Origin: Enterococcus sp. DIV1094
Lineage (GTDB): Bacteria > Bacillota > Bacilli > Lactobacillales > Enterococcaceae
Direction: 5' to 3'
Assembly: GCF_017316305.2 (NCBI RefSeq)
Contig: NZ_CP147250.1
Span: 2,727,001-2,791,000, forward strand
Length of the DNA: 64,000 nt
A program made the position numbers and the translations under genes. The notes beneath the pieces were generated by a model, which saw nothing but the letters and a program-made list of their open reading frames with translations, was not told the DNA's origin and did no database searches. Positions 1 to 7,432 of this stretch are shown here, one piece after another. The number at the start of each line of letters is the position of its first letter. Within the stretch, counting starts at the first letter, position 1.

Positions 1-1
1 G

Positions 2-556
2 GAAACGTATATCGACTCAACAACAACTTCGACTACACAGTCCGCTGGAGTAGCAACATCCACTAGCGCAGAGATCCGTGTACCCATGTTTGGTTCTGCA
101 ACGATGGGTGTCGAACTGAATTACAACTTTAGTTCAACCACTTCACAGACGCGAGAAGTACAAAAAAATTGGACGGTTCCCGGTCAAGCAATCAATGTAA
201 GGCCTGGTCATACTGTTGAAGTCAATTGGGTATTCTATACCGGAGAAGCAACAGGGACGGTCAATTTAGAGCAACAGATCCGAGCAGATATCCCATATAA
301 AAAAGATGCTGCTGGACGTATCCATACATATGGCGTAGGGACGGTCGTCGGTGATCGCCAAGTACTCTCGGATAGCTATTGGAACCGTTACATCTCTGAA
401 AGCCGTAATAACTGGAGACGAGTTGACGCCAATGTAACTGGTCGTAGAATGGGCGGAGGCACTTATCGTGTCGATTATGGTTCAGGGTTTGTTTTAGAAG
501 CCTTCGACCGCACAACTGGAACAAAAGAAATCATTGCGACAGGCTATCAATTTTAA
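2..556 (+). CDS. ETX/MTX2-family (aerolysin-like) pore-forming toxin, C-terminal part
   Basis: This is the 3' portion of a gene that begins before the window; the frame is open to base 2, leaving 184 residues. The visible part matches the pore-forming and C-terminal domains of the Clostridium epsilon toxin / Bacillus Mtx2 family. A Ser/Thr-rich alternating stretch comes first, then a segment containing TVPGQAINVRPGHTVEVNW, which parallels the epsilon-toxin pattern of VP, DI/AI, VP/RP, TVEV. Alternating polar and hydrophobic residues fit an amphipathic beta-hairpin that inserts into membranes. Such toxins are secreted, oligomerise and form beta-barrel pores. The signal peptide and receptor-binding part lie outside the window. 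It ends just before a strong bidirectional terminator shared with rqcH. The family call is fairly safe; target cell and activity are unknown. Confidence 0.82.
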   Translation, partial: ETYIDSTTTSTTQSAGVATSTSAEIRVPMFGSATMGVELNYNFSSTTSQTREVQKNWTVPGQAINVRPGHTVEVNWVFYTGEATGTVNLEQQIRADIPYKKDAAGRIHTYGVGTVVGDRQVLSDSYWNRYISESRNNWRRVDANVTGRRMGGGTYRVDYGSGFVLEAFDRTTGTKEIIATGYQF

Positions 557-583
557 TTCAAGCCATTTTTATCATCAAAAAAT

Positions 584-627
584 AAACCGATCGCCAAGAA
601 GTAATCACTTCTTGGCGATCGGTTTTT
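584..627. terminator. bidirectional intrinsic terminator between toxin and rqcH
   Basis: A 19-bp perfect inverted repeat (arms 584-602 and 607-625) with a 4-base loop. It has a T-run on the plus strand and an A-run on its left, so it can end both the toxin transcript and the convergent rqcH transcript. Confidence 0.92.
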
Positions 628-640
628 TAACGAAAAAAGA

Positions 641-2341
641 TTATTCCTTTTTCATTGCTTGGATTTTCTCTTCTTCTGGTGTTACAATGATCGTTTTTTG
701 GTTTTCGTAAATCACATACCCAGGTTTTGCGCCATTCGGTTTACGGATATGTTTGACTTGCACTAGATCCACAGGTACTTGGGCTGAATGACGATATTTC
801 GAATAGTAAGCAGCCAATTCAGCAGCTTCTGTGATGGTTTCATCAGAAGGTTGGTCACTTTTGATAATCACGTGAGAGCCTGGGATGTTTTGCGCATGAA
901 GCCAGTGATCGGTTTTTCTAGCAGTCTTCATCGTCAATTGATCATTTTGTAGATTGTTTTTACCAACTAAGATCTCAGTGCCGTCAGAAGAAATGTAGCG
1001 GTCAGGTTGCGAAGGTTTTGCTTTCTTTTGCTTTTTACTTGTTTTCTTTTTCAAATAGCCTTCTGCTAACAGTTCTTCTTTGATCACTTCAATATCCATT
1101 GGTCCCGCAATCTCCAATTGTGAAAGAACCGATTCAAGGTAGTCGATCTCACTTTTTGCTTCTTCGATTTGCTTGCCAATCAATTTGACTGCATTTTTAA
1201 GCTTTTGGTAACGATGAAAGTATTTTTGAGCATTTTGATTCGGTGTCAATGCCGGATCAAGGGCAATACGGACAGGCTGGTTTTCTTCATAGTAGTTCGC
1301 CAAGGTCACTTCGGTCGCACCACGGGGTACTTGGGTCATGAATGTCGTCAATAACTCCCCATTTCGGCGAAACTCTTCCGCATTTTCAGAGTCAAGCAAT
1401 GTCTGTTCGCGTTTTTTCAACTTATTGCGATTGCGTTTCAATTCATTTTCGATTTTACGGATCAATTCGCCCCCTTGTTGTTTGGCACGATCTTTTTCCG
1501 CTTTCTCTTGATAAAACGCATCTAGCAATGCACTCAAAGTAGGGTACTCCTGCATAGAAGCAGCTTGTTTTGCAAACGATTGATAAGCAAACGGTGTGAA
1601 GTATTCTTTTGTACCTAATTCATAGTGTGTAGGTAGCGGTTGGTCAACAGCCGCAAAGAATTCTTCCCAGACAGCCATTTTTTCATTTGGGCGCTGGTTG
1701 ATCCGTTCGCTCAATTCCAATGCTGTGTCGTGACCCAGTCCTTGGAATACTTGCTGTATGGCTTTAGCATTTGGCTCGACTTTTGATAGACGTTCAAAAA
1801 CTTGCTCTTTTGTTGCTTGAAAAGGATTAAGCACAGCTTGTTCAGGTGGCGCCACGTATTCGACTCCAGGAAGTAAGGAACGGTACGTATTTTGTGAGCT
1901 GCCGATGTGTTTGATCGCATCTAAAATCTTTTGGGATTGTTGATTCACTAAGACGATGGTGCTATGGCGACCCATCAACTCAACGATCAAGACGATATTT
2001 TGTAAATCACCTAATTCATCTCTTTTTGAGAAATGAAAGTGGATCACACGGTCATTTTTGATTTGTTCGATACTTTCCAAAATCGCACCATCAAGATGTT
2101 TACGTAACATCATCACAAAGTTTGGAGGATTTTCTGGATTTTGATAATCGATTTCTGTGATCTGGACACGGGCATAGCTCGGATGAGCAGATAACAACAA
2201 TCGGTGGTTCTTTCCACGAGAACGAATCACCAAAATGATTTCATTTTCATAAGGCTGGTGGATCTTTGAGATTCGACCAGATAATAGTGTTTCGCGCAAT
2301 TCATGGATCATTGCATGGGTAAATACACCATCAAAGGACAT
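641..2341 (-). CDS. rqcH: Rqc2 homologue RqcH (NFACT protein, formerly fibronectin-binding protein FbpA/PavA)
   Basis: This 566-residue protein has the full NFACT layout: NFACT-N (about 1-270), a central coiled-coil (about 280-430) and the C-terminal NFACT-R domain (about 445-560). In the family it binds stalled 50S subunits carrying peptidyl-tRNA and recruits tRNA-Ala to add C-terminal alanine tails that mark nascent chains for degradation. The Asp97-Arg98 pair needed for this in Bacillus is present in the sequence IKNDRVI. Homologues in streptococci and enterococci were first described as surface fibronectin-binding adhesins; no signal peptide is visible, in keeping with a cytosolic role. 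It is transcribed alone, divergently from the next gene. Length is normal and the call is firm. Confidence 0.95.
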   Translation of the reverse strand: MSFDGVFTHAMIHELRETLLSGRISKIHQPYENEIILVIRSRGKNHRLLLSAHPSYARVQITEIDYQNPENPPNFVMMLRKHLDGAILESIEQIKNDRVIHFHFSKRDELGDLQNIVLIVELMGRHSTIVLVNQQSQKILDAIKHIGSSQNTYRSLLPGVEYVAPPEQAVLNPFQATKEQVFERLSKVEPNAKAIQQVFQGLGHDTALELSERINQRPNEKMAVWEEFFAAVDQPLPTHYELGTKEYFTPFAYQSFAKQAASMQEYPTLSALLDAFYQEKAEKDRAKQQGGELIRKIENELKRNRNKLKKREQTLLDSENAEEFRRNGELLTTFMTQVPRGATEVTLANYYEENQPVRIALDPALTPNQNAQKYFHRYQKLKNAVKLIGKQIEEAKSEIDYLESVLSQLEIAGPMDIEVIKEELLAEGYLKKKTSKKQKKAKPSQPDRYISSDGTEILVGKNNLQNDQLTMKTARKTDHWLHAQNIPGSHVIIKSDQPSDETITEAAELAAYYSKYRHSAQVPVDLVQVKHIRKPNGAKPGYVIYENQKTIIVTPEEEKIQAMKKE

Positions 2342-2533
2342 GATTCATTCCTCTTTTCTATTCATAAGTACACTTATTATAACGAAAAAAGAAAGGAAAG
2401 ACCAATGGACCAGATGATTTCTTTCGTTAAATAGAGAAAAAATGCAGGAATTCCATGAAAAACTAGTGTTTTATTTCGTTCTTTCGATTGATTTTAGGTA
2501 TAATTAGATAAAGGACACGTGGGGGAATAGAGG

Positions 2534-3172
2534 ATGCAGCGATTGATCGTAGAGATAAAGGATAAAATCATCAGAAGTTACACTAATTTATCAGAGGATT
2601 TTGAGCAACATCCTCAAAAATATTTCAGACGGATCGGACTTCTTTTAGTGTGTTCCTTACTTTTGACGGCTGCGATGTTCTTTTTGCCGAGTAAAATCAA
2701 AGAAGCACAAGTGGATACGTTGATCTATTCTTCGATTGATTCTGAAAAGCTTCAGCCTTTACCATTTTCATCTGCGCATCAGGAGATCACCGACAGTCGG
2801 GCAGTCTCTGTGATGTTCACTCTGCCAAAAGGAGAGCTTTACCAACAAGTGATCGATATCTTCGAAGACCCACAACAAAGCAGTGAATTGAATCGAACGA
2901 TCTTTTTTTATCCGTTGGTTTATGACACGTCAGAATTAGAACAACAATACGGGATCAACAAAGATGAAATCACTATCGTTTTCTTTGAAAGAGGAGAAGA
3001 AAGGAATCGTTTAGTCCTTTCTGATGAAAACAAAGAAGACCTGGAAAGAACATTGATTCCTGCACTGAATCGTTTGCCATTGATCAATATCAAGCAACTG
3101 GAAAAAGAGTTAGCAAATGAGGAAGAAACGGCACAATCCACAGATCGTACCACGTTGAGTACGACAGAGTAA
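2534..3172 (+). CDS. single-pass membrane protein of unknown function
   Basis: A 212-residue protein that I do not recognise. It has a short basic cytoplasmic N-terminus (about 1-33), one hydrophobic segment (about 34-53, rich in Leu/Val) and a long, polar, probably extracytoplasmic domain ending in a Glu/Thr/Ser-rich tail. The N-in orientation is inferred from Lys/Arg residues before the segment. A TATAAT box at 2499-2504 and a GGGGGA ribosome-binding site upstream support this start. It is monocistronic, lying between divergent rqcH and the Trp leader region. The role is not predictable from sequence. Confidence 0.75.
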   Translation: MQRLIVEIKDKIIRSYTNLSEDFEQHPQKYFRRIGLLLVCSLLLTAAMFFLPSKIKEAQVDTLIYSSIDSEKLQPLPFSSAHQEITDSRAVSVMFTLPKGELYQQVIDIFEDPQQSSELNRTIFFYPLVYDTSELEQQYGINKDEITIVFFERGEERNRLVLSDENKEDLERTLIPALNRLPLINIKQLEKELANEEETAQSTDRTTLSTTE

Positions 3173-3227
3173 GTAACAAGTTGAGCTTAGTGAAAAATAA
3201 CAAAAAAGAAAATAATAAAAAAATCAG

Positions 3228-3256
3228 TTGACGGATAAATAAAATTCGATTAGACT
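3228..3256 (+). promoter_or_regulatory. sigma-A-type promoter of the trp leader
   Basis: TTGACG (3228-3233), a 17-base spacer, then TAGACT (3251-3256). It sits about 35 bases before the leader-peptide start, so leader and trpXYZ are probably one transcript. Confidence 0.65.
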
Positions 3257-3289
3257 TAGGATAACACTTGAAGGAAAGGATGGTCCAAG

Positions 3290-3352
3290 ATGAACTTATC
3301 AAAACAATTTTTATCAGAAAATAAAAATAATTGGCGTAACTGGCGTAGATAA
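3290..3352 (+). CDS. Trp-containing leader peptide of the trpXYZ operon
   Basis: A 20-codon ORF encoding MNLSKQFLSENKNNWRNWRR, with a strong ribosome-binding site (AAGGAAAGGA, 3271-3280) 9 bases upstream. It has two Trp codons (3332-3334 and 3341-3343) just before the stop, and the stop codon lies inside the first arm of a hairpin. Position, size and Trp codons fit an attenuation leader peptide whose translation senses charged tRNA-Trp. The tRNA-sensing role is inferred from layout and from the downstream transporter family. Confidence 0.7.
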   Translation: MNLSKQFLSENKNNWRNWRR

Positions 3353-3478
3353 GTTGTATCAAGGGCGAACTTTTTCGTAGATACAACTTTTTAGAGTACA
3401 ACAATGTACGATTCTAAAGTTTGTATCTATGCTGGACATGAATTTGACGACCGCATAGAGACATCTATGCGGTTTTTT
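3351..3478 (+). promoter_or_regulatory. five-arm transcription attenuator of trpXYZ
   Basis: Arm 1 (3351-3360) pairs perfectly with arm 2 (3380-3389). Arm 2 (3376-3386) can instead pair with arm 3 (3421-3431) over 11 pairs, one of them G-U. Arm 3 (3427-3435) mimics the right side of the terminator and can pair with terminator arm 4 (3451-3458) with one bulged base. Arms 4 and 5 (3465-3472) form the terminator. A ribosome paused at the Trp codons leaves arm 1 free, giving 1:2 and 3:4, which antiterminates. A ribosome at the stop codon masks arm 1, giving 2:3 and the terminator. The pairings are read from sequence; the regulation is inferred. Confidence 0.62.
3450..3478 (+). terminator. leader terminator of trpXYZ
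   Basis: Stem CCGCATAG / CTATGCGG closed by a 6-base loop and followed by six T residues. It is the termination element of the attenuator above. Confidence 0.85.
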
Positions 3479-3484
3479 GTTGGT

Positions 3485-3524
3485 AAAAGACAATGACCGT
3501 ACAAGCGGTGATTGTCTTTTTTTG
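3485..3524 (+). terminator. second hairpin with T-run before trpX
   Basis: AAAAGACAAT (3485-3494) pairs with ATTGTCTTTT (3511-3520) around an inner CCG/CGG pairing, followed by further T residues. It looks like an intrinsic terminator in tandem with the leader terminator. The five-arm model does not explain how it is bypassed. Confidence 0.75.
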
Positions 3525-3595
3525 TTCATTCGCTCGAAGTTACAAAACAGCCGATTTATTTTTAAAAATTACATAATAAAAAAGGGGAAATAAAA

Positions 3596-4621
3596 ATGAA
3601 AAATAAACGCTTGATTGCAGTGATCGCACTTATACTTATATACTTGACCGGAACGTTCGTTTATGAAAAAATCAATGATCAACCAGCAGTTGAAGGAAAT
3701 CGCACAACTGATAAAAAAGTAGTGGGGGTTTTACAGTTTGTTAGCCACCCTGCGTTAGATGAGATCTACCGAGGTATCAAAGATGGCTTAAAAGAGTCAG
3801 GCTTGGAAGAAGGACGAAATTTAGAAATCCAATTCCAAAATGGTCAAGCCGACCAAAGTAAACTGGCAACGATGAGTCAGCAGTTGGTACAAGGAAATCC
3901 TGATGCGCTCGTAGGAATTGCAACACCAGCCGCACAAGCATTAGCAAACACGACCAAAGATATTCCAATCGCCTTAGGTGCGGTGACTGATCCTGTCGGT
4001 GCAGGATTAGTCCAAAGCTTAGAAGCACCGGGTGGAAACATCACAGGAGTCTCTGACCAACCACCTGTTGAAGCACAGATCCAATTAGCCACAGAGCTAT
4101 TACCGGAGGCAAAAACAATCGGAATTTTATATGCTTCTTCAGAAGATAATTCTCGCTATCAAGTCAGCCAAGCAGAAGAAGCTGCGAAAGCAAAAGGACT
4201 GACACCAGTAAAATATGCTGTTCCTTCTACGAATGAGATCGCCCAGACTGTCCAAGTGATGAGCCAGTCGGTGGATGTTATCTATGTACCTTTAGATAAT
4301 ACGATTGCCAATGCAATGCAAACCGTCATCAAAGAAGCAAATAAAGCAAATATCCCTGTAATTCCTTCAGTGGACACAATGGTCGAACAAGGAGGATTAG
4401 CGACGATCGGAATCAATCAATACGATCTAGGTGTTCAAACAGGTAAAATGGCAGCGGCTTTAGCAAATGGAAAAGAACCAGCAATAACACCTGTGTACGT
4501 GTTCGATAAAGGCGATATCATCGTCAATGAAAAACAAGCAGAATTATTAGGGATCACGATCCCTGAATCAATCAAAAAAGACGCAAAAGTACTGACAGAG
4601 ATCAAGGAGGAAGAACAATGA
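3596..4621 (+). CDS. trpX: ABC transporter substrate-binding protein, tryptophan-type (TrpX)
   Basis: A 341-residue periplasmic-binding-type protein of the PF04392 family, to which the predicted tryptophan-binding TrpX proteins of Firmicutes belong. The N-terminus has a hydrophobic segment (about 4-24) without a lipobox cysteine, so it is probably held by an uncleaved anchor or an ordinary signal peptide. The mature part has two alpha/beta lobes. Its stop overlaps the start of trpY by four bases (ATGA), giving translational coupling, and the permease and ATPase follow. Tryptophan as substrate is inferred from family and from the Trp-codon leader upstream. Length is normal for the family. Confidence 0.85.
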   Translation: MKNKRLIAVIALILIYLTGTFVYEKINDQPAVEGNRTTDKKVVGVLQFVSHPALDEIYRGIKDGLKESGLEEGRNLEIQFQNGQADQSKLATMSQQLVQGNPDALVGIATPAAQALANTTKDIPIALGAVTDPVGAGLVQSLEAPGGNITGVSDQPPVEAQIQLATELLPEAKTIGILYASSEDNSRYQVSQAEEAAKAKGLTPVKYAVPSTNEIAQTVQVMSQSVDVIYVPLDNTIANAMQTVIKEANKANIPVIPSVDTMVEQGGLATIGINQYDLGVQTGKMAAALANGKEPAITPVYVFDKGDIIVNEKQAELLGITIPESIKKDAKVLTEIKEEEQ

Positions 4622-5499
4622 TCGTATCCGCAATTTCTCAAGGCATGTTATGGGCCATCTTAGGTTTAGGAATTTTTATGACTTACCGGATCTTAGATTT
4701 TCCGGATATGACAACAGAAGGCTCGTTTCCTCTCGGTGGTGCTGTCTGTGTGACAGCAATCACGCATGGTGTTAGTCCGATACTTGCGACGATTTTAGGT
4801 GTGTTAGCAGGAATGGCCGCAGGACTTGTGACTGGCTTGCTGTATACGAAAGGGAAAATCCCAGTCATCTTAGCCGGCATCCTAGTGATGTCAGGATTGA
4901 ACTCAGTGATCTTGTTCGTGATGCGCACACCGAATCTTTCGTTGTTGAATCATCCCGTTTTACAGGATGTATTTCACGGACTTCATTTACCGAATTACTT
5001 TGATACTGTGTTATTAGGACTCTTATCTCTCGGATTATTGATCAGCGTGTTGATTTTCTTCTTTAATACAGATCTAGGGCAAGGTTATATCGCAACAGGG
5101 GATAACGAAACAATGGCCCGTTCGTTAGGGATCAAGACCGATCGTATGAAGATCTTAGGCTTGACGTTATCCAATGGCGTGATTGCATTATCAGGCGCAT
5201 TGATCGCCCAAAACGATGGCTATGCAGATGTCAATAAAGGGATCGGCGTGATCGTGATCGGTTTAGCTTCGATCATCATCGGTGAAGTGATTTTCCAAGA
5301 ATTGACATTGATCGAGCGATTATTAGCGATCGTTGTCGGAAGTATCATTTATCAATTATTGATTTTAGCTGTCATCAAATTAGGCTTTGACACAACCTAC
5401 TTGAAATTATTCTCAGCGATCATCTTAGCGGCTTGCTTGATGATTCCTCAAGTAAAACAAGCATTGAAATTAAAAACAGGATTTGAAAAGGAGGTCTAA
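4618..5499 (+). CDS. trpY: ABC transporter permease, tryptophan-type (TrpY)
   Basis: A 293-residue integral membrane protein with about eight to nine hydrophobic segments, related to branched-chain amino-acid permeases (LivH type) and to the YtrF-like permeases paired with PF04392 binding proteins. The motif around GDNETMARSLGI (about 160-172) is the cytoplasmic coupling region that contacts the ATPase. It overlaps trpX by four bases and trpZ begins at its stop, so the three are one transcription unit. The role is to form the membrane channel of the importer. Substrate assignment follows the operon and is not shown by this protein alone. Confidence 0.85.
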   Translation: MIVSAISQGMLWAILGLGIFMTYRILDFPDMTTEGSFPLGGAVCVTAITHGVSPILATILGVLAGMAAGLVTGLLYTKGKIPVILAGILVMSGLNSVILFVMRTPNLSLLNHPVLQDVFHGLHLPNYFDTVLLGLLSLGLLISVLIFFFNTDLGQGYIATGDNETMARSLGIKTDRMKILGLTLSNGVIALSGALIAQNDGYADVNKGIGVIVIGLASIIIGEVIFQELTLIERLLAIVVGSIIYQLLILAVIKLGFDTTYLKLFSAIILAACLMIPQVKQALKLKTGFEKEV

Positions 5500-5501
5500 T
5501 G

Positions 5502-6272
5502 ATGACAGCAATCTTAACGATCAAAAATGGTAGAAAAGTAGTCAATAATGGGATGCACGAAGAAAAAGTATTATTGGATGAGATCCAATTGACCATCAAT
5601 GAAGGGGATTTTATCACTGTACTTGGCGGAAATGGCGCAGGTAAAAGTACCTTGTTCAATACGATTGCGGGCACACTGCAATTAAGTCAAGGTGGCGTGT
5701 ATTTCAAAGATCAGCCAATCACTAAGCTGTCAGAAGAAGCACGAGCTTTATTTCTATCACGGGTGTTCCAAGATCCGAAAATGGGAACTGCCCCACGGAT
5801 GACAGTGGCAGAAAATCTATTGTTAGCACAAAAGCGCGGCGAAAAACGAACACTTCGTTTACGCCAATTAAAAAATCAAAAAGAAGTTTTTTATAAACTT
5901 TGTCAAGAAGTAGGAAATGGCTTGGAACAACATTTAGACACCCCTGCTGGCGAATTATCTGGCGGGCAGCGACAAGCATTAAGCTTACTGATGGCAACGA
6001 TCAAAGCACCAGAATTGCTTTTACTTGATGAGCATACGGCGGCACTCGATCCAAAAACAGCTAAGCTATTAATGGAACTGACAAACCAACGGATCACTGA
6101 GCAAAAGTTAACCTGTTTGATGATCACACACCGGATGGAAGATGCGTTAAAATACGGGAATCGATTGATCGTCTTACAAAAAGGACGGATCGTCAAAGAC
6201 TTAGCAAAAGAAGAAAAACAAGCATTATCAATGAATGATCTCCTACACTTCTTTGAAGAAGTGATCGATTAG
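5502..6272 (+). CDS. trpZ: ABC transporter ATP-binding protein, tryptophan-type (TrpZ)
   Basis: A 256-residue ABC ATPase that energises the TrpXY importer. Walker A is GGNGAGKST (about 45-53), the signature is LSGGQRQAL (about 150-158), Walker B is LLLLDEHTAALD (about 170-181) and the switch His is in MITH. Note the His after the Walker B Glu (DEHTAALD), where most ATPases have Pro (DEPT). Two ATGs occur in a row at 5499 and 5502; the second has the better spacing to the GGAGG at 5490-5494. Gene order X-Y-Z matches predicted Trp uptake operons of lactic acid bacteria. Confidence 0.88.
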   Translation: MTAILTIKNGRKVVNNGMHEEKVLLDEIQLTINEGDFITVLGGNGAGKSTLFNTIAGTLQLSQGGVYFKDQPITKLSEEARALFLSRVFQDPKMGTAPRMTVAENLLLAQKRGEKRTLRLRQLKNQKEVFYKLCQEVGNGLEQHLDTPAGELSGGQRQALSLLMATIKAPELLLLDEHTAALDPKTAKLLMELTNQRITEQKLTCLMITHRMEDALKYGNRLIVLQKGRIVKDLAKEEKQALSMNDLLHFFEEVID

Positions 6273-6295
6273 TTATTTTGCTGATGCATCTGTGT

Positions 6296-6344
6296 TTGAC
6301 AAGTTTGTTTCCTTCACTTTATACTTGTGGGTAGCAGGTATAAT
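6296..6344 (+). promoter_or_regulatory. promoter of the aroE-like gene
   Basis: TTGACA (6296-6301) with TATACT at 6320-6325 (18-base spacer); a further TATAAT occurs at 6339-6344. It lies between trpZ and the hairpin at 6389, so the aroE-like gene probably has its own start with a leader of about 100-130 bases. Confidence 0.6.
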
Positions 6345-6388
6345 AACAATCAAAATTTGTAAAGTCAAGATTTAATAAAAAATGATTG

Positions 6389-6435
6389 ATGCCGCTTGTT
6401 CTTTCGTAGTTTCTACGAATGGACGCGGCATTTTT
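6389..6435 (+). terminator. hairpin with T-run upstream of the aroE-like gene
   Basis: ATGCCGC (6389-6395) pairs with GCGGCAT (6425-6431), with an inner TTCGTAG/CTACGAA stem, followed by a T-run. It could end trpXYZ or attenuate the next gene, since a good promoter lies before it. I see no riboswitch or leader peptide. Confidence 0.65.
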
Positions 6436-6457
6436 AGCGTATTGTAGGAGGATTTTC

Positions 6458-7318
6458 ATGATTTCAGGAAAAACAAGAATAGCAGGGATTTTTGCATCTC
6501 CCGTGTCCCATAGCTTATCGCCATTGATGCACAATACAGCCTTTCAAGCTCGTTCGATCGATGCCATTTACTTGGCATTCACAGTCGATCAAACGAATCT
6601 CAAGCAGGCAGTCGAAAGCATTCGCACATTCAACATGTTAGGCGTCAATCTTTCAATGCCTAATAAAATAGCGGTCATTCCTTATTTAGACGAGTTAAGT
6701 CAAGAAGCGCAGTTGATTGGCGCGGTCAATACGATCGTGCATCGAGACAACCGTTTGATAGGTTACAACACCGATGGTATGGGGTTTATGCGTTCTGTCA
6801 ATGAAGCAGGAATAGCGATAAAAGATAAAAAAGTGACTATGTTAGGTGCTGGTGGTGCAGCAAAAGCAATCGTTGTTCAAGCAGCGTTAGATCAAGCAAA
6901 AGAAATCGTCATCTATAAACGAAAGAACGCAACTTTTGCGAGTGTCGCTTCGACTTTCCAAAAAATTGCCGAACAAACAGGTTGTCACATCACCATCAAG
7001 GATTATGCAGACACTGAACAGTTGAAAAAAGATCTAGAAGACACGGATCTTTTGATCAATGGTACCGACATGGGCATGGGGGAGAAAAAAGAAATGGTAC
7101 CGATCGATCCTCAGTTGCTCCATCCCAAAATCGCAGTGTTTGATTTGATTTATTCTCCAAGAGAAACACGCTTTTTAAAAGAAGCCAAAGCACAGGGATG
7201 TTTGACCAGAAATGGCTTAGGCATGTTACTATATCAAGGCGCAATCGCTTTTGAACTATGGACAGGCCAAACAATGCCAATTGAAAAGATCCAACCTTTA
7301 CTCGATTCAAAAGAATGA
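6458..7318 (+). CDS. shikimate/quinate dehydrogenase family protein (AroE-like)
   Basis: A 286-residue AroE-family oxidoreductase that in the family reduces 3-dehydroshikimate to shikimate with NADPH. The substrate-binding N-domain carries SHSLSPLMHN (about 15-24) and the catalytic-lysine motif SMPNK (about 63-67). Asn-Thr-Asp of YNTDGMGF follows, then the nucleotide-binding loop GAGGAAKAI (about 130-138). An AGGAGG at 6447-6452 fixes the start at 6458; the longer in-frame ATG at 6419 has no such site and lies inside the upstream hairpin. Its place beside a tryptophan-type transporter links it to aromatic supply. It may be a paralogue of a pathway AroE encoded elsewhere, or a YdiB-type quinate/shikimate enzyme; cofactor preference is not clear. 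Confidence 0.85.
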   Translation: MISGKTRIAGIFASPVSHSLSPLMHNTAFQARSIDAIYLAFTVDQTNLKQAVESIRTFNMLGVNLSMPNKIAVIPYLDELSQEAQLIGAVNTIVHRDNRLIGYNTDGMGFMRSVNEAGIAIKDKKVTMLGAGGAAKAIVVQAALDQAKEIVIYKRKNATFASVASTFQKIAEQTGCHITIKDYADTEQLKKDLEDTDLLINGTDMGMGEKKEMVPIDPQLLHPKIAVFDLIYSPRETRFLKEAKAQGCLTRNGLGMLLYQGAIAFELWTGQTMPIEKIQPLLDSKE

Positions 7319-7432
7319 TAAGCGTATACTCAGAGGATTCGTTAGCTTTTAGTTAAATTTACGCTAACCTTACTGTTTTTTATAACGAAGTATCGTATGA
7401 TTTTACTGAGTTGAACAAAGGGAGGAACTACA

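Noticed and set aside
3228..3480. T-box riboswitch for tryptophan before trpXYZ
   Set aside because: The leader is short and lacks the T-box core (AGGGUGGNACCGCG-like) and specifier stem; the Trp leader peptide explains the region better.
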